Assembly (NCBI GenBank): GCA_949130495.1
Contig: OX422222.1
Coordinates: forward strand, 102,041,709-102,105,708
Source of the DNA: Sambucus nigra
Taxonomy: Eukaryota; Streptophyta; Magnoliopsida; Dipsacales; Adoxaceae
Length of the DNA stretch: 64,000 nt
Reading direction: 5' to 3'
How positions within the stretch are numbered: the first letter of the stretch is position 1; each line of letters begins with the position of its first letter. The position numbers and the translations under genes were made by a program. This document shows, one piece after another, positions 1 through 11,779 of the stretch. The notes under the pieces are model-generated. The model saw only the letters and a list, made by a program, of their open reading frames with translations, ran no database searches and was not told the DNA's origin.

Positions 1-1765
1 AGTTTGACTTCTAACGACGGGGATGTTCGTTCGATGCCTTTCGTTTGAACGAGATCTCGTTAGATGGCCACTTCGTTCGAACGAACTCTCGTTCGAACGA
101 ACTCTCGTTCGAACGACCTCGTTCGAACGAGACTTCTAACGAGTTGACAGAATGGCCTTTTTGGCCTGATTTGATTTCTAATGTCCCGTAACCTGGTTTA
201 GTTGTAGAGATAACATTCCCTTGATGACTAATTGATATAGTTGTGATATTTGGGATATATTGAGGAGTAAAATATAGAGGTGTGATTGGAACCAAATAAT
301 ATTTGGGGATTAGGACGCGAGTGACTAATCACGTTGCGAGAATAATTGGTGACTTAATTATATACGAACCGAACATATGAATTGCGTAACATTATAAGTT
401 GGTATAAGAATGAGAAGTATGCCACAAAGAAATTATGGTAATTACTAAGATGTGTGCATGCTTAGTATATGTATATGATTTTATGTGTATGACATACCTA
501 CCATACTTGCTATCACGGGAGGTTTACGTTCGCTTAGAGCCATCTAATCTTTGTGTGCCCGAATTTAGATTGGTACCTTAAGAACATAATACTAGAATGA
601 CTTATTTGTGAGTTAATAAGTCAGCTGACTATGGAGCGTAGGTATGTACGTGATCCATGGATATGTTGAATTATGTTCGCCTCCATTTTTGTGTGTTGTG
701 CTTATTCTAACAATTCCTGAGAGATTCGGAATTTGTAATCCTTATGTACGTGATGTACCGGGATGGATAGCAGAGTATGTGTGCACCGCAGCTTAGCCTC
801 AGGGTGCTTGTATTGTATATTTATGATGTGAATAAAATACGGTTAAATGAAAAGGAATTGTCATGTTCAATTGCAAGTATAATTGAAGTAACGTCTTGAT
901 AAATATAAAAAGGGAAAACCTGTTGTGAATTGTTTTGCTAATAATTGAGAATCAGAGTTTAAGTAAAGCCTCCTAGTTAATTGATAACGTTGGGATTTTA
1001 TATCGTGAATCAAGTAGAAAGGTTATAACTTATGACGGTTTAGTTAGATATGAATATCACTTAGATGGGTACGGTACGTTAGGAGTGCACAATTAGTCGA
1101 GAGGTGAGAATTTCATGCGAGTGCCCGTCCTAGCATGTATTTTGCATTCATTGTTTTATTGTTATTAAAACACTTGCTATTTTTTAAAATACTCTCCACT
1201 TTGGGTCTCTGACCCGTTTGCTTTCAAATCTACTTTTTGTAAAAACCTTTTAGGTGCCCAGCCACAAGGACGCCATGCATAGTATTTCCATTCAGGTGAC
1301 GAGCTGTAGCTGTTGTGGAAGTTACAGGGCCTTACTAGTAGACGCTTCTTTTGTCTTGACTCTCTATTCATTTTTCATCATTTGTAGGGCATGTCTCCCA
1401 TTTATTTTAGAGACATTTATATTTCAGTTATTCAGATTGTGGATTGTAATTAATTCAGGATTCAGACTTGTTTTATTTTATTCAGTTGTGGGATTGTTGT
1501 GAGGAGTTTTCCTCTGGACTTATTATTAATTGTTGGTCACTTTATTGAGACCTTATGGTGTATAGTGATGTTATTCCTTTACATTTCATTTATCGCATGT
1601 TAATCAGATTAAATTTAAAATTTGACAACTTACTTTTTAAATACTAGGTGGTTAGTAATCATTAAATGTTTTCGACAGTGATGCTATTAACTGAACCAAC
1701 TTGGCATTTTGAATTAATTTAATAAAGGAGTAGCTACCCGGTATTTAATTAGTCGGGGTGTCACA
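1..1765 (+). repeat. 5' LTR (partial) of the Ty3/gypsy element
   Basis: It matches the 3' LTR from about 7774 to 9522 almost base for base. About 1.15 kb of the left part lies outside the window. It ends in GGGGTGTCACA at 1765, two bases before the primer site. The first 150 bases are packed with the 8 bp palindrome GTTCGAAC and the related motif CTAACGAG. A 16 bp unit is present twice here (75-90 and 91-106) and once in the 3' LTR. Confidence 0.95.
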
Positions 1766-1767
1766 GG

Positions 1768-1780
1768 TGGTATCAGAGCA
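1768..1780 (+). promoter_or_regulatory. Primer binding site (tRNA-iMet)
   Basis: TGGTATCAGAGCA starts two bases after the LTR end and is complementary to the 3' end of plant initiator tRNA-Met. This is the standard minus-strand priming site of many plant Ty3/gypsy elements. Confidence 0.93.
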
Positions 1781-2023
1781 TCAGGTTCTAGTGTCCTTTA
1801 AAATCTGTACGGCTTATTATGTTTCCGCTGAGCCTTCTTTGATGTAGAGCCCTATATTTTAGGACTGTTGTATTCTTTTATATATGCTTCGTTCTTCAGC
1901 TATTTTGGGTTTATAACTGCGAACTTATAGAGCTTACTTGTATTTGAGATACCTCCACGACGTGCACCACGAGTTCCTAGGGATGCACAGCTAGAGCCCC
2001 AGCCAGCACCAGTACAGGGCACC

Positions 2024-3179
2024 ATGAATGCCGCTGAGGTTGCAACCATTGTAGCCCAAGCGGTAAATGCCGCTCTAGCAGTTATACAGCAGGCACCACC
2101 CCAGGCGCCAGTTGCAGTGCCAGTTCAGGCACATGCATTCCCGTATGCTTGGGAATGTGTACGTGATGCTTTTCAGAAAGCGCACCCACCGGAGTTCGCA
2201 GGTAGCTCCGATGTTGTGGTTTCAAGTCAGTGGAGGAAAGACATTCAAAGGCACTTGAGAATGTATGAGTGCACCGATGTTCAAAAGCAGATACTAGCTA
2301 CTTTCAAGCTAGTGGGATATGCACTGCAGTGGTGGGAGTCTAGTACCACCGTGGAGGAGAGAGATACTCTCACGATACAGGAGTTTTGGGTGCGGTTCGA
2401 CCGCAAGTATTTTTCGTCAGCTGTTCACACGAAAATGAGGAGGAACCTAATGAATCTCAAGCAGGAGGGTAGGACTGTGGCCGAGTATGAGGCCGAATTC
2501 ACAAATTTGCTGAATATTGTCCCGGATGAGATACCGATAAAGGAGAAGAAGATCCAAAAGTTCACCGATGGATTGACATGGAGGATCCGTCAGCATTTGT
2601 TGGGGAACCTCTCGTTGGCCACTTATTCTGATGTGGTTAACGCTGCACTATTACACTGCCAGGATCATCGCTTTCACATGACTGAGAGCAAGAGATCAGG
2701 AGAGTCCAGCCAACAGGGCAGGACTGGGGGGAAACAGTGCTAATGGGGCACAATCTGTTCAGGGGCAGAGGCAGGGTGACCAGGGTTCCCAACAGGGGTA
2801 TCCTAAGAGATTCAGATCGGGAAATTTCAGGCACGGACATGGAGGTTTTAGGCAGGGCCATCAGGGTCCGAACGGCCAGCAGGGGCAGAATGGTCAACAA
2901 CAGTTTCAGCAGGGCCAGCAAGGCCAGGGCAGAAATGGTAACGGTCACCAGGGCCGTGGTCAGCAGGGGAAGCGAGGGGGAAACTTCCAGAGGAAGTGTT
3001 TTATTTGTGGTAAGATTGGCCACAAACGTCAGGATTGTCCTGATAAGGGTAGGGCCCCACAGCAGCAGCAGCAGGGTTCTCGACACAAGCCACAGAGGCC
3101 TATGTTTCCCGCCTCCCTCCCAGCACCACAGATGGCAGCATTACCACCCATCCCAGCGGTCCCAGTTCAGCAGGGATAG
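2024..3179 (+). pseudogene. gag of the Ty3/gypsy element, broken by start loss, frameshift and stop
   Basis: Gag forms the virus-like particle that packages element RNA. The first reading frame (2024-2743, 239 codons) carries a retrotransposon gag domain at about residues 55-215, including QWRKDIQRHL and LQWWES. The frame then ends at TAA 2741. The glutamine/glycine-rich linker and the zinc knuckle CFICGKIGHKRQDC (CX2CX4HX4C, 2997-3038) continue in the next frame, which is open from 2682. The frame change therefore lies between 2682 and 2741, probably at the six-G run 2726-2731. That second frame stops at TAG 3177-3179, just before the protease. Reading upstream of the first ATG stays open and proline/arginine-rich back to an ATA at 1949-1951, where related elements begin, so the original start may be lost. 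Translation of a full Gag-Pol from this copy is unlikely. Confidence 0.88.
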
Positions 3180-6100
3180 CTTCAGTATGGGAGAGTATAT
3201 CAGCTTCAGCAGGTCGCAGCCCCACAGGATCCACCAGCCATTGAGGGTATGTTCTCTATTCAGGGGACTATGGGGCGTATTTTATTTGACATGGGGGCTA
3301 CACATTATTTCATTGCTATGAAATTTGCACGCACCATTGGGTTGTTAGACACCGCCGAGAGTATGGTTACTTCTGTAGATTCGCCGTTGAGTAGGGGTTC
3401 TGTGATTTCCCTTGTATGTAGAAATGTGGGTATAGAGATCGGGAGGTTTACTCTACCCACAGATATGTTAGTGTTAGAAATGACCGAGTATGATGCCATT
3501 ATTGGTATGGATTGGCTAGTTGCGTACCGATCCATGATTTACTATTTCAGTAGGAGTATTATCTTTGCCGTTCCCGGGCAGGAGATGTTTTTAGTGGTGA
3601 TGCCTCGTCCTGAGGGAGGATCGTCCACTAATTTGTACTATATAGAGGAGGAGACCTCTAAGGAAGTGGTGATACCACTTGATTCGATTCTGGTTGTTCG
3701 AAAGTTTGCCGATGTATTTCAGGATATACCTGGATTACCTCCGAGTAGAGAGATAGATTTTGTGATCGATTTGACGCCGGGCACTCGGCCTATTGCCCAC
3801 GCACCTTACCGTATGGATCCAGCTGAGATGAGAAAGTTACGGGATCAGATTGAGCAGTTGTTGGGTCAGGGGTTTATCCGGAGGAGTACTTCGCCGTGGG
3901 GTTCCCCTGTGTTATTCGTAAAGAAGAGGGATGGATCGTTGAGGTTGTGTGTGGATTACCAGGAGTTGAATAAGGTCACGATACGGAATAAGTACCCGTT
4001 GCCCCGAATCGATGACTTATTCGACCAGTTGAGAGGAGCTTCTTTCTTCTCAAAGATTGATTTACGATCGGGATACCATCAGTTGCGTATCAGGGAAGAG
4101 GACGTCTCGAAGACTGCTTTCTTAACGAGATATGGTTCCTACGAGTTTTGGGTGATGCCTTTTGGTTTGACCAATGCTCCAGCAGTGTTTATGGACTTGA
4201 TGAATAGGGTGTTCAGAGAGTTCCTAGATCAGTTCGTTATTGTCTTCATTGATGACATTCTGGTTTACTCCCAGACAGAGGAGGAACACGCCGAGCATTT
4301 GAGGCAGGTTTTGCAGACGCTACGTCAGAACGAGCTGTATGGAAAGTATGAGAAGTGCGGATTTTGGTTGAAGGAGCTTCAGTTTTTGGGACATATTATT
4401 TCCGACCGGGGGATATCGGTTGATCCGGGGAAGGTATCCGCGGTGAGGGAGTGGGGACAGCCCACGACACCGACTGAGATCCATAGTTTCTTGGGCCTAG
4501 CAGGATACTACAAGAGGTTTATTCGGGGTTTCTCAAAGATAGCGGGTCCTTTGACACATCTGACTCGTAAAGGTGTACCGTTCATTTGGAGTGATGCCTG
4601 TCAGTTGGCATTCGATGAGTTGAAGGACAAGTTGACCTCAGCACCTGTGTTAGCATTGTCGAGATCGGGAGTTGAGTATCTAGTTTACACCGATGAGTCC
4701 TTACAAAGACTTGGAGGTGTATTACAGCAGGAGAGTCAGGCCATAGCTTATGCTTCCCGTAAGCTTAAGCCTCACGAGAAGAATTACCCCACCCAAGACT
4801 TGGAGTTAGAAGCAGTGGTATTTGCCCTTCGGATTTGGAGACATTACCTTTTGGGGGAAAAGTTTCGATTATTCACAGACCACAAGTCCCTACAGTACCT
4901 ATTCACACAGAAAGAGTTGAATATGCGACAACGGAGGTGGCTTGAGTTTGTGAAGGATTATCAGTTTGATATCCAATATCACCCGGGAAAGGCTAACGTG
5001 GTAGCAGACGCGTTGAGCCGTTGGCCAGTAGATGAGGTGGTAAGTGTGTGGAAGGCTAAGTGGAAAGAGTTGGGAGAGCAAAATGCAGTGGCCCGATCGT
5101 TCATGTCTGTGATGACTGTTACACCGCAGATTGTCACGAAGGTGGTACAGGCACAGGCAGATGACTCGTTCTATCAGGAGCAGATAGTTCGATTATTAGC
5201 AGAGGGAGCCGAGTCCTATACTGTAAGCTCAGACGGGGGATTACGCTTCAATGGAAGACTGGTAGTTCCAGAAGGGGAGGAATTGCGACACGAGGTGATG
5301 GAAGAGTCGCACGGCTCACGGTTCGCGGTACATCCCGGTGGGGACAAAATTTACCAAGACATGAGACGACAGTATTGGTGGAGCGGGATGAAGAGAGATA
5401 TTGCCGTGTTTGTTTCTAAATGTGCCACTTGTCAGCTGGTAAAAGTGGATCATCAAAGACCGGCAGGACTTCTACAGCCATTAGAGGTCCTGATGTGGAT
5501 GTGGGAGAGCATATCCATGGACTTTATCACGGGGTTGCCTACGTCACAGAGAGGTCACGACTCCATTTGGGTAATTGTGGACAGGTTGACCAAAGTCGCT
5601 CATTTTCTACCCGTAAGGACAGACTACACTACGGGACAGTATGCCCAGCTTTTTATTGCAGAAATAGTGAGACTTCACGGTGTGCCCCTAAATATCGTGT
5701 CTGACAGAGAAAAGATATTCGTTTCACAGTTTTGGGAGAGTTTTCAGGAGGCCATGAGAACGGAATTGCGTTTGAGTACGGCTTATCATCCGCAGACCAA
5801 TGGGCAAATCGAGCGTACAAATCAGATGTTGGAAGACATGTTGCGTATGTGCATCATTGATTTTGGGGGTGGATGGGAGCAATATCTCTCACTGGTGGAG
5901 TTTGCTTACAACAACTCCTACCAGTTCACCATTGGCATGGCTCCATTTGAGGTGTTGTACGGTAGACCTTGTCGTTCCCCAGTATGTTGGTTGGAGGTGG
6001 GGGACAACAAACTACTTGGGCCGGAAGTGATTCAGGATACTTCGGCAAGGATAGAATTGATACGGAGTCGCGTTCGGGTAGCTCAAGATCGACAGAAGAG

Positions 6101-6575
6101 CTATGTTGATGCAAAGAGATTCTTCACGGAGTTCCAAGTGGGGGACCAAGTTTTACTCAGAGTATCTCCTATGAAGGGGATTATGCGATTTAGGAAGAAG
6201 GGGAAGTTCGCACCGAGATATGTGGGGCCATTTCCTATCATCGAGCGGATTGAGTCTGTTGCATATAGACTTGGGTTACCGAAGAATTTGCACAGGATTC
6301 ATGATGTGTTTCATATTTTCTCGCTAAGGAAATATCTTAGAGACGATTTGGCTCATTCCCACATTTCTTTGGAGAACATCGATCTCCAGCGCGATAGCTC
6401 CTACGAGGAGGGACCGATTGCTATTTTGGACTGAAGTGAGCAAAAACTGCGGTCAAAGATAGTTCCGTTAGTACGTGTTCAGTGGCGGCATGATAATGTC
6501 GAGGAGTCCACATGGGAGCGCGAGGATGAGATGCGTGAACATTATCCAGAGTTGTTTTTACCAGGTACCTTCTAG
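3180..6575 (+). pseudogene. pol of the Ty3/gypsy element: protease, RT, RNase H, integrase, broken chromodomain tail
   Basis: The open frame from ATG 3249 to TGA 6432-6434 encodes 1,061 residues. Order: protease (FDMGATH, D14), RT (~190-380; D271 and FIDD with D335/D336), RNase H (D482, E521, D544, D587), integrase zinc finger (H688, H695, C725, C728), DD35E core (D758, D819, E855), GPF (993-995). The protease active site reads Asp-Met-Gly where the family has Asp-Thr/Ser-Gly, so it is probably inactive. After TGA 6432 the same frame continues to TAG 6573-6575 with VQWRHDNVEESTWE, the end of a chromodomain-like tail, so this stop removes the targeting domain. RT and integrase catalytic residues otherwise look complete. 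The frame joins gag through TAG 3177; most relatives make a single Gag-Pol. Neighbours are the gag on the left and the polypurine tract 31 bases to the right. Confidence 0.95.
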
Positions 6576-6605
6576 TTCCGAATTTCGGGACGAAATTCTG
6601 TTATT

Positions 6606-6615
6606 AGGGGGGGAG
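6606..6615 (+). promoter_or_regulatory. Polypurine tract
   Basis: AGGGGGGGAG lies two bases before the 3' LTR and would prime plus-strand synthesis. Just upstream (about 6584-6598) is TTTCGGGACGAAATTC, nearly identical to the motif at the same place in the tandem array near 40 to 59 kb. Confidence 0.88.
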
Positions 6616-6617
6616 TA

Positions 6618-9522
6618 TGTAATACCCCGTATTTTTGTGATATTTATTTATGGGATTAATTGAATTAAATGTGTATTAATTGAGAATTAATCCGGATATA
6701 AAATACTAACGAGATGTGAGTTGGTATTCGATTATAATGTGTATATATGGCAATATATAAATATTGGAAATATTGAAATTGTCGCGAGATTGAAATACGG
6801 CAATTTGAGAAATTTTATTGGGATGCGTGTGACAGTTGCGTCAGAAATGTAATTATTTGAATTAAAAAAAAAGTGAATTTTATTTTCATCAACCGTATGG
6901 TCATTTTGAGTGTGTCAACGAGTCCGGAAGGGTCGAAATAGTCAGAAAACACTAGCAGGGGCTTAAGTTTGGGTCCCGGGGCATTTTTGGGCCATACCGG
7001 CAACTAATAAGGGTATTTTGGTAATTTTAAAATTTTAGGATAATTAACCAACGAATTTTGGGAGTTAAATACTAGGATATTTAGTGACCCACTAAGCCAC
7101 CATCAGCACTTAACCAACTAAAGGGCTACGGGAGTTATAGGAGAGGTTAGGAGAAGTTCCCAAAAGAGAAACCACAACCATCATCTTCAACCTTGGGAGA
7201 AATTGGAGAGGAAAAGAGGGCAACATCCAACATCAAATTCAGAGAACAATCCGAGGCAAGTGGTTTAATTACGTTATCTACAACGAATGTTTCTTCCATG
7301 CTTAGACATTTACGAAAATTTCATTATTTTGGGAGATTGATAAAAACCCATTGAATTGGAATTAGAAATTCACATTTTTATAAGGAGACTGCATGTAGAA
7401 TTATGTTTGGGTAATTATTCTGATAGAAATACATCTTTTATATCACAAAAACGTATTTGATTATGTCTATTGATGACTGCAAATTTCTAGGGTTCATGTT
7501 CATGAGATTTGGGGAAAATTGGGGGAGATTTGATGATTAGATGTGGTTTAGGATGATTTGATCCCACATATATGTTAATATATGACCTAAGTATGTTTAT
7601 AAATGATTAGAAACCTTAAAACACTGTTGGGATAATGTTTGGATGAGTTTTGAGAGGAGAAAGTTGGAGGAAAAATGAATTTAGGAATTCTGGGCTCGAA
7701 ACTGTCACCTCGTTAGAAGGCCTGCCCAGGTCGTTCGAACGAGCTCGTTCGAATGAGCTTCTAACGAGTTGACAGTTTGAATTCTAACTAGGGGGATGTT
7801 CGTTCGATGCCTTTCGTTCGAACGAGATCTCGTTAGATGGCCACTTCATTCGAACGAACTCTCGTTCGAACGACCTCCTTCGAACGAGACTTCTAACGAG
7901 TTGACAGAATGGCCTTTTTGGCCTGATTTGATTTCTAATGTCCCGTAACCTGGTTTAGTTGTAGAGATAACATTCCCTTGATGACTAATTGATATAGTTG
8001 TGATATTTGGGATATATTGAGGAGTAAAATATAGAGGTGTGATTGGAACCAAATAATATTTGGGGATTAGGACGTGAGTGACTAATCACGTTGCGAGAAT
8101 AATTGGTGACTTAATTATATACGAACCGAACATATGAATTGCGTAACATTATAAGTTGGTATAAGAATGAGAAGTATGCCACAAAGAAATTATGGTAATT
8201 ACTAAGATGTGTGCATGCTTAGTATATGTATATGATTTTATGTGTATGACATACCTACCATACTTGCTATCACGGGAGGTTTACGTTCACTTAGGGCCAT
8301 CTAATCTTTGTGTGCCCGGATTTAGATTGGTACCTTAAGAACATAATACTAGAATGACTTATTTGTGAGTTAATAAGTCAGCTAACTATGGAGCGTAGGT
8401 ATGTACGTGACCCATGGATATGTTGAATTATGTTCGCCTCCATTTTTGTTTGTTGTGCTTATTCTAACAATTCCTGAGAGATTCAGAATTTGTAATCCTT
8501 ATGTACGTGATGTACCGGGATGGATAGCAGAGTATGTGTGCACCGCAGCTTAGCCTCGGGGTGCTTGTATTGTATATTTATGATGTGAATAAAATACGGC
8601 TAAATGAAATGGAATTGTCATCTTCAATTGCAAGTATAATTGAAGTAACGTCTTGATAAAGATAAAAAGGGAAAACCTGCTGTGAATTGTTTTGCTAATA
8701 ATTGAGAATCAGAGTTTAAGTAAAGCCTCCTAGTTAATTAAAAACGTTGGGATTTTATATCGTGAATCAAGTAGAAAGGTTATAACTTATGACGGTTTAG
8801 TTAGATATGAATATCACTTAGATGGGTACGGTACGTTAGGAGTGCACAATTAATCGAGAGGTGAGAATTTCATGTGAGTGCACGTCCTAATATGTATTTT
8901 TCATTCATTGTTTTAATGTTATTAAAGCACTTGTTGTTTTTTAAAATACTCTCCACTTTCGGGCGCTGACCCGTTTGCTTTCAAATCTACTTTTTGTAAA
9001 AACCTTTTAGGTGCCCAGCCACAAGGACACCATGCATAGTATTTCCATTCAGGTGACGAGTTGTAGCTGTTGTGGAAGTTACAGGGCCTTACTAGTAGAT
9101 GCTTCTTTTGTCTTGACTCTCTATTCAGTTTTTATCATTTGTAGGGCATGTCGCCCATTTCTTTTAGAGACATTTATATTTCAGTTATTCAGATTGTGGA
9201 TTGTAATTAATTCAGGATTCAGACTTGTTTTATTTTATTCAGTTGTGGGATTGTTGTGAGGAGTTTTCCTCCGGACTTATTATTAATTGTTGGTCACTTT
9301 ATTGAGACTTTGTGGTGTATAGTGATGTTATTCCTTTACATTTCATTTATCGCATGTTAATCAGACTAAAATTAAAATTTGACAACTTACTTTTTAAATA
9401 TTAGGTGGTTAGTAATCATTAAATGTTTTCGACAGTGATGCTATTAACTGAACTAACTTGGCATTTTGAATTAATTTAATAAAGGAGTAGCTACCCAGTA
9501 TTTAATTAGTCGGGGTGTCACA
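6618..9522 (+). repeat. 3' LTR of the Ty3/gypsy element (2,905 bp, complete)
   Basis: It begins TGTAATACCCCG and ends CGGGGTGTCACA, an extended imperfect terminal inverted repeat. Positions 7705-7905 hold a cluster of GTTCGAAC palindromes bracketed by inverted copies of CTTCTAACGAG. Short open frames inside (for example near 7846-8052 and 9011-9259) occur in the same place in both LTRs only because the LTRs are copies. They show no recognisable protein. Confidence 0.95.
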
Positions 9523-10029
9523 TGTGAATGATATTGAGAATGTGTAGTTTTGAAATAATCATTCTAATCAAGCAAGTATATTTTAAATGTACCAAATATT
9601 TGTCCTATTTAATTCCATATATTTGGTTCGATAGTAGATAAACTTCCACTTTATTTATTGGTTTGCTTTAGTATGTATTTTCTATCACAATCGTTAACGA
9701 TTTCTAGAAAGTTGATCCTACCAAGGTATCACTCCGTCAAATCGGTTTTTCTTTAGGCATTTATTGCGTGAGAATTAAGAAACATGTAGGATAATTATAG
9801 TTAGTTGCAAAAAAGAATTAAGACTCATGTAGTTTTTATTTTATAATATGGTTACTTTCTTTCTCATCCAAAGTGTGTCATTAGTTTGAGTAAAATTTTC
9901 TTTTATTTTTAATACTTTTTAGACTTCATAAAAGATACTTGCTTGCTTAACTTTTTTGGGGGCGTGTATTAAAATTTCAAAATGATAAATATTAAATGGA
10001 CATATGTTTATTTAATGAGGTTTGTAGTG
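9523..10029. other. AT-rich flank of the LTR element, nothing recognised
   Basis: Host or old repeat DNA to the right of the 3' LTR. No open frame with recognisable motifs, no RNA gene and no clear repeat structure. Confidence 0.5.
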
Positions 10030-10440
10030 TGGGGTGGGGAATTAACAACAACAATGAACTGACCTGACAAGAGGCACAAATCACCCCAAAAGCATCAAAG
10101 TAACTTGAGGGAAGTGGGCTCATCTGCACCGGACTCCCAATTTATGTAATTAACTTGTATACATTATTTTTAGGATTAACAATGGGATTTTGGAGGTGAA
10201 AACTCAAAATAGCAACTGTGTGATTTAAAAAGAAGCACGAACACCCCAAATTGTACCAAAATATCCTTTAGGAAGTGACCGAGCTGTTATTGGACACCCA
10301 GTTTTATAAATTCAAAAGTAAACATTTTATTAAGGGTTAAAATGGGATTTGTGGGCACAAACTTAAATCAAAAAATAAAAGATGCAAAAAGAGGCACAAA
10401 CACTCTAAGAGGTAACAAAGATATTGTAGGCTATTTATTT
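10030..10440. repeat. Diverged ~155 bp tandem repeat, about 2.5 units
   Basis: Units share the order 'ttaa.aatgggatt', 'gcacaaac', 'aaac.cc.aa', 'accaaa' (for example near 10172 and 10340). The same order of short motifs and a similar spacing recur in the larger array at 20075-21440, in the same orientation, so the two appear to be one family. Confidence 0.55.
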
Positions 10441-11195
10441 AAGAAAGGGAACAATATCCCAGCTATATTTTTATTAAACTTTTCGGGGGAGGAAAAACCC
10501 CTCTCACTGGCTTGATATGTAAAAGGAGATTACGCTAAGACCACTACCAATACATTACTAGATTAATTTCTGCTAACTATAAAAGATTTCGATCCCATGT
10601 TATCTGCTCTAATAGCCCCTTTGACACTATAACGAAGATTAATAAACCTATAATATATATTCTCAGTACAAGGGGCCTAATCCAACTCTTTTTTTCCTTA
10701 ACAAACTAAAAAAATTGAGCTCATCAAGATCATTTTTTTTAAATGAGAACAAGATCGTGTTTGATACAAGCTATTCTTCTTAGCAAATGATTGAAGCAAA
10801 CTTAAAATGGCCCAAATTTGAACTATTCACAAACAAATCAATTCTTGTACCCTTGCCCATAATTGACTCCTTTACATCCTCCCCCGATCCTTTATTTGTG
10901 TAGTATGGAAGAACATTTTAATCATATGATGGAATAAACAACCATACAATGAGTTTAGAGTCGCACCTCCCTATTTTTACAAAAATTCGATGTATAGTGA
11001 AATTTCATGATGTTCCTGATACAGTGTACGAAACTGCATGCATTATTCTATGTAATAGAGCCATAATACCACAATTAGTAAATATATCACCATATAATTT
11101 TTTTGTCATATTATGGGGTATAACTAATCAATGATACAAACTATGAACTAGTCACTTAAATGTTTCAAGGTTAGTCACTCATTTTACTTCATCTT
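10441..11195. other. AT-rich spacer, nothing recognised
   Basis: No coding motif seen on either strand. The 61-codon open frame at 10949-11134 has no recognisable domain and is not called. Confidence 0.45.
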
Positions 11196-11201
11196 CAGTA
11201 T

Positions 11202-11779
11202 TTGGAGTTGCAATTGAGGTTATTGTACAGCAGCAACAATCCACCAGGCCAATTTCTTATCGCTTGGTCAAATGTACAAATTATTTCGTATTATTTGGTT
11301 ATTTGCATAAGAACTAAACAAAACAATGGAAGTTATTTTTTCGTTTTATTTATTGAGAAGTTCCATTGAGTGTTTCTTATAACATTATACTTGTTTTGGT
11401 TATAGGACTTTATTCGCAAGAGTGATTCAAGTATGAAGGAGATAAAAAGGCTATTCAAATTTTGGTGTCATTATACAACAAAGGTTATTCAGTATTTTTC
11501 GTAATTTTTTCTATATTTTATTTTTGTAATTTACAGATTCAAATGCATCACTGCCAGAGGGTGTTAAGCCAGTTGAGGCAGCAACACTTCTCTAGTGTTA
11601 CCCTGCAAGCCTGCATCAGCCTTTAACAACATTTGAGCTATACAAGGAAATTAGTGTGCTCGTTCCGGCATACAAGTGATGAGAAACATATTAAAGCGGC
11701 TTCTAATTTTTCACTACATGATGCTAGAATTGATTATTGCACGCTACTGCTACGTGTTAGTCAGTCACGTCTTAGCAAG
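11202..11779 (+). pseudogene. RhoGAP (plant Rho/ROP GTPase-activating protein) fragment with exon-intron structure
   Basis: Three exon-like blocks read in order. Block 1 (about 11201-11270) gives GVAIEVIVQQQQSTRP. Block 2 (about 11425-11482) gives YEGDKKAIQILVSLYN. Block 3 (11537-11779) gives DSNASLPEGVKPVEAA, then LTTFELYKEI, and, in another frame, TLLLRVSQ. These match my memory of the RhoGAP domain of plant PH-RhoGAP (REN1-type) proteins, which stimulate GTP hydrolysis by ROP GTPases. The junction of blocks 2 and 3 keeps intron phase (AAA G / AT TCA) with an ACAG acceptor at 11533-11536, so it came from genomic DNA and not from a processed mRNA. A TAG lies inside block 3 after the AATLL residues, and there is at least one frame change. 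The N-terminal PH domain and the C-terminal part are absent. A captured or decayed fragment, not a functional gene. Confidence 0.8.

Larger units (their letters stand above)
1..9522 (+). mobile_element. Ty3/gypsy chromovirus-type LTR retrotransposon (Tekay-like), 5' truncated by window edge
   Basis: The element reads 5' LTR, primer site, gag, protease, reverse transcriptase, RNase H, integrase, chromodomain-like tail, polypurine tract, 3' LTR, all on the plus strand. Integrase following RNase H is the Ty3/gypsy order. A tRNA-iMet primer site plus a chromodomain-like tail points to the chromoviruses, and the layout resembles the Tekay/Del branch. By eye the two LTRs differ at about 50 of ~1,750 aligned bases (about 3 percent) plus one 16 bp indel, so the insertion is fairly young. 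The coding part is nevertheless broken in several places (see gag and pol). The 3' LTR ends at 9522; the left target duplicate lies outside the window, so the TSD cannot be checked. Confidence 0.95.

Noticed and set aside
2682..2745. Programmed ribosomal frameshift between the two gag frames
   Set aside because: Related elements use a single frame. The break falls inside gag next to a G-run, not at a gag-pol border, and there are further lesions, so mutation is simpler.
2637..3086. 149-codon open frame on the minus strand
   Set aside because: It lies antisense to the gag linker and zinc knuckle. Its leucine/valine/threonine-rich sequence is a shadow of the glutamine/glycine codons on the plus strand.
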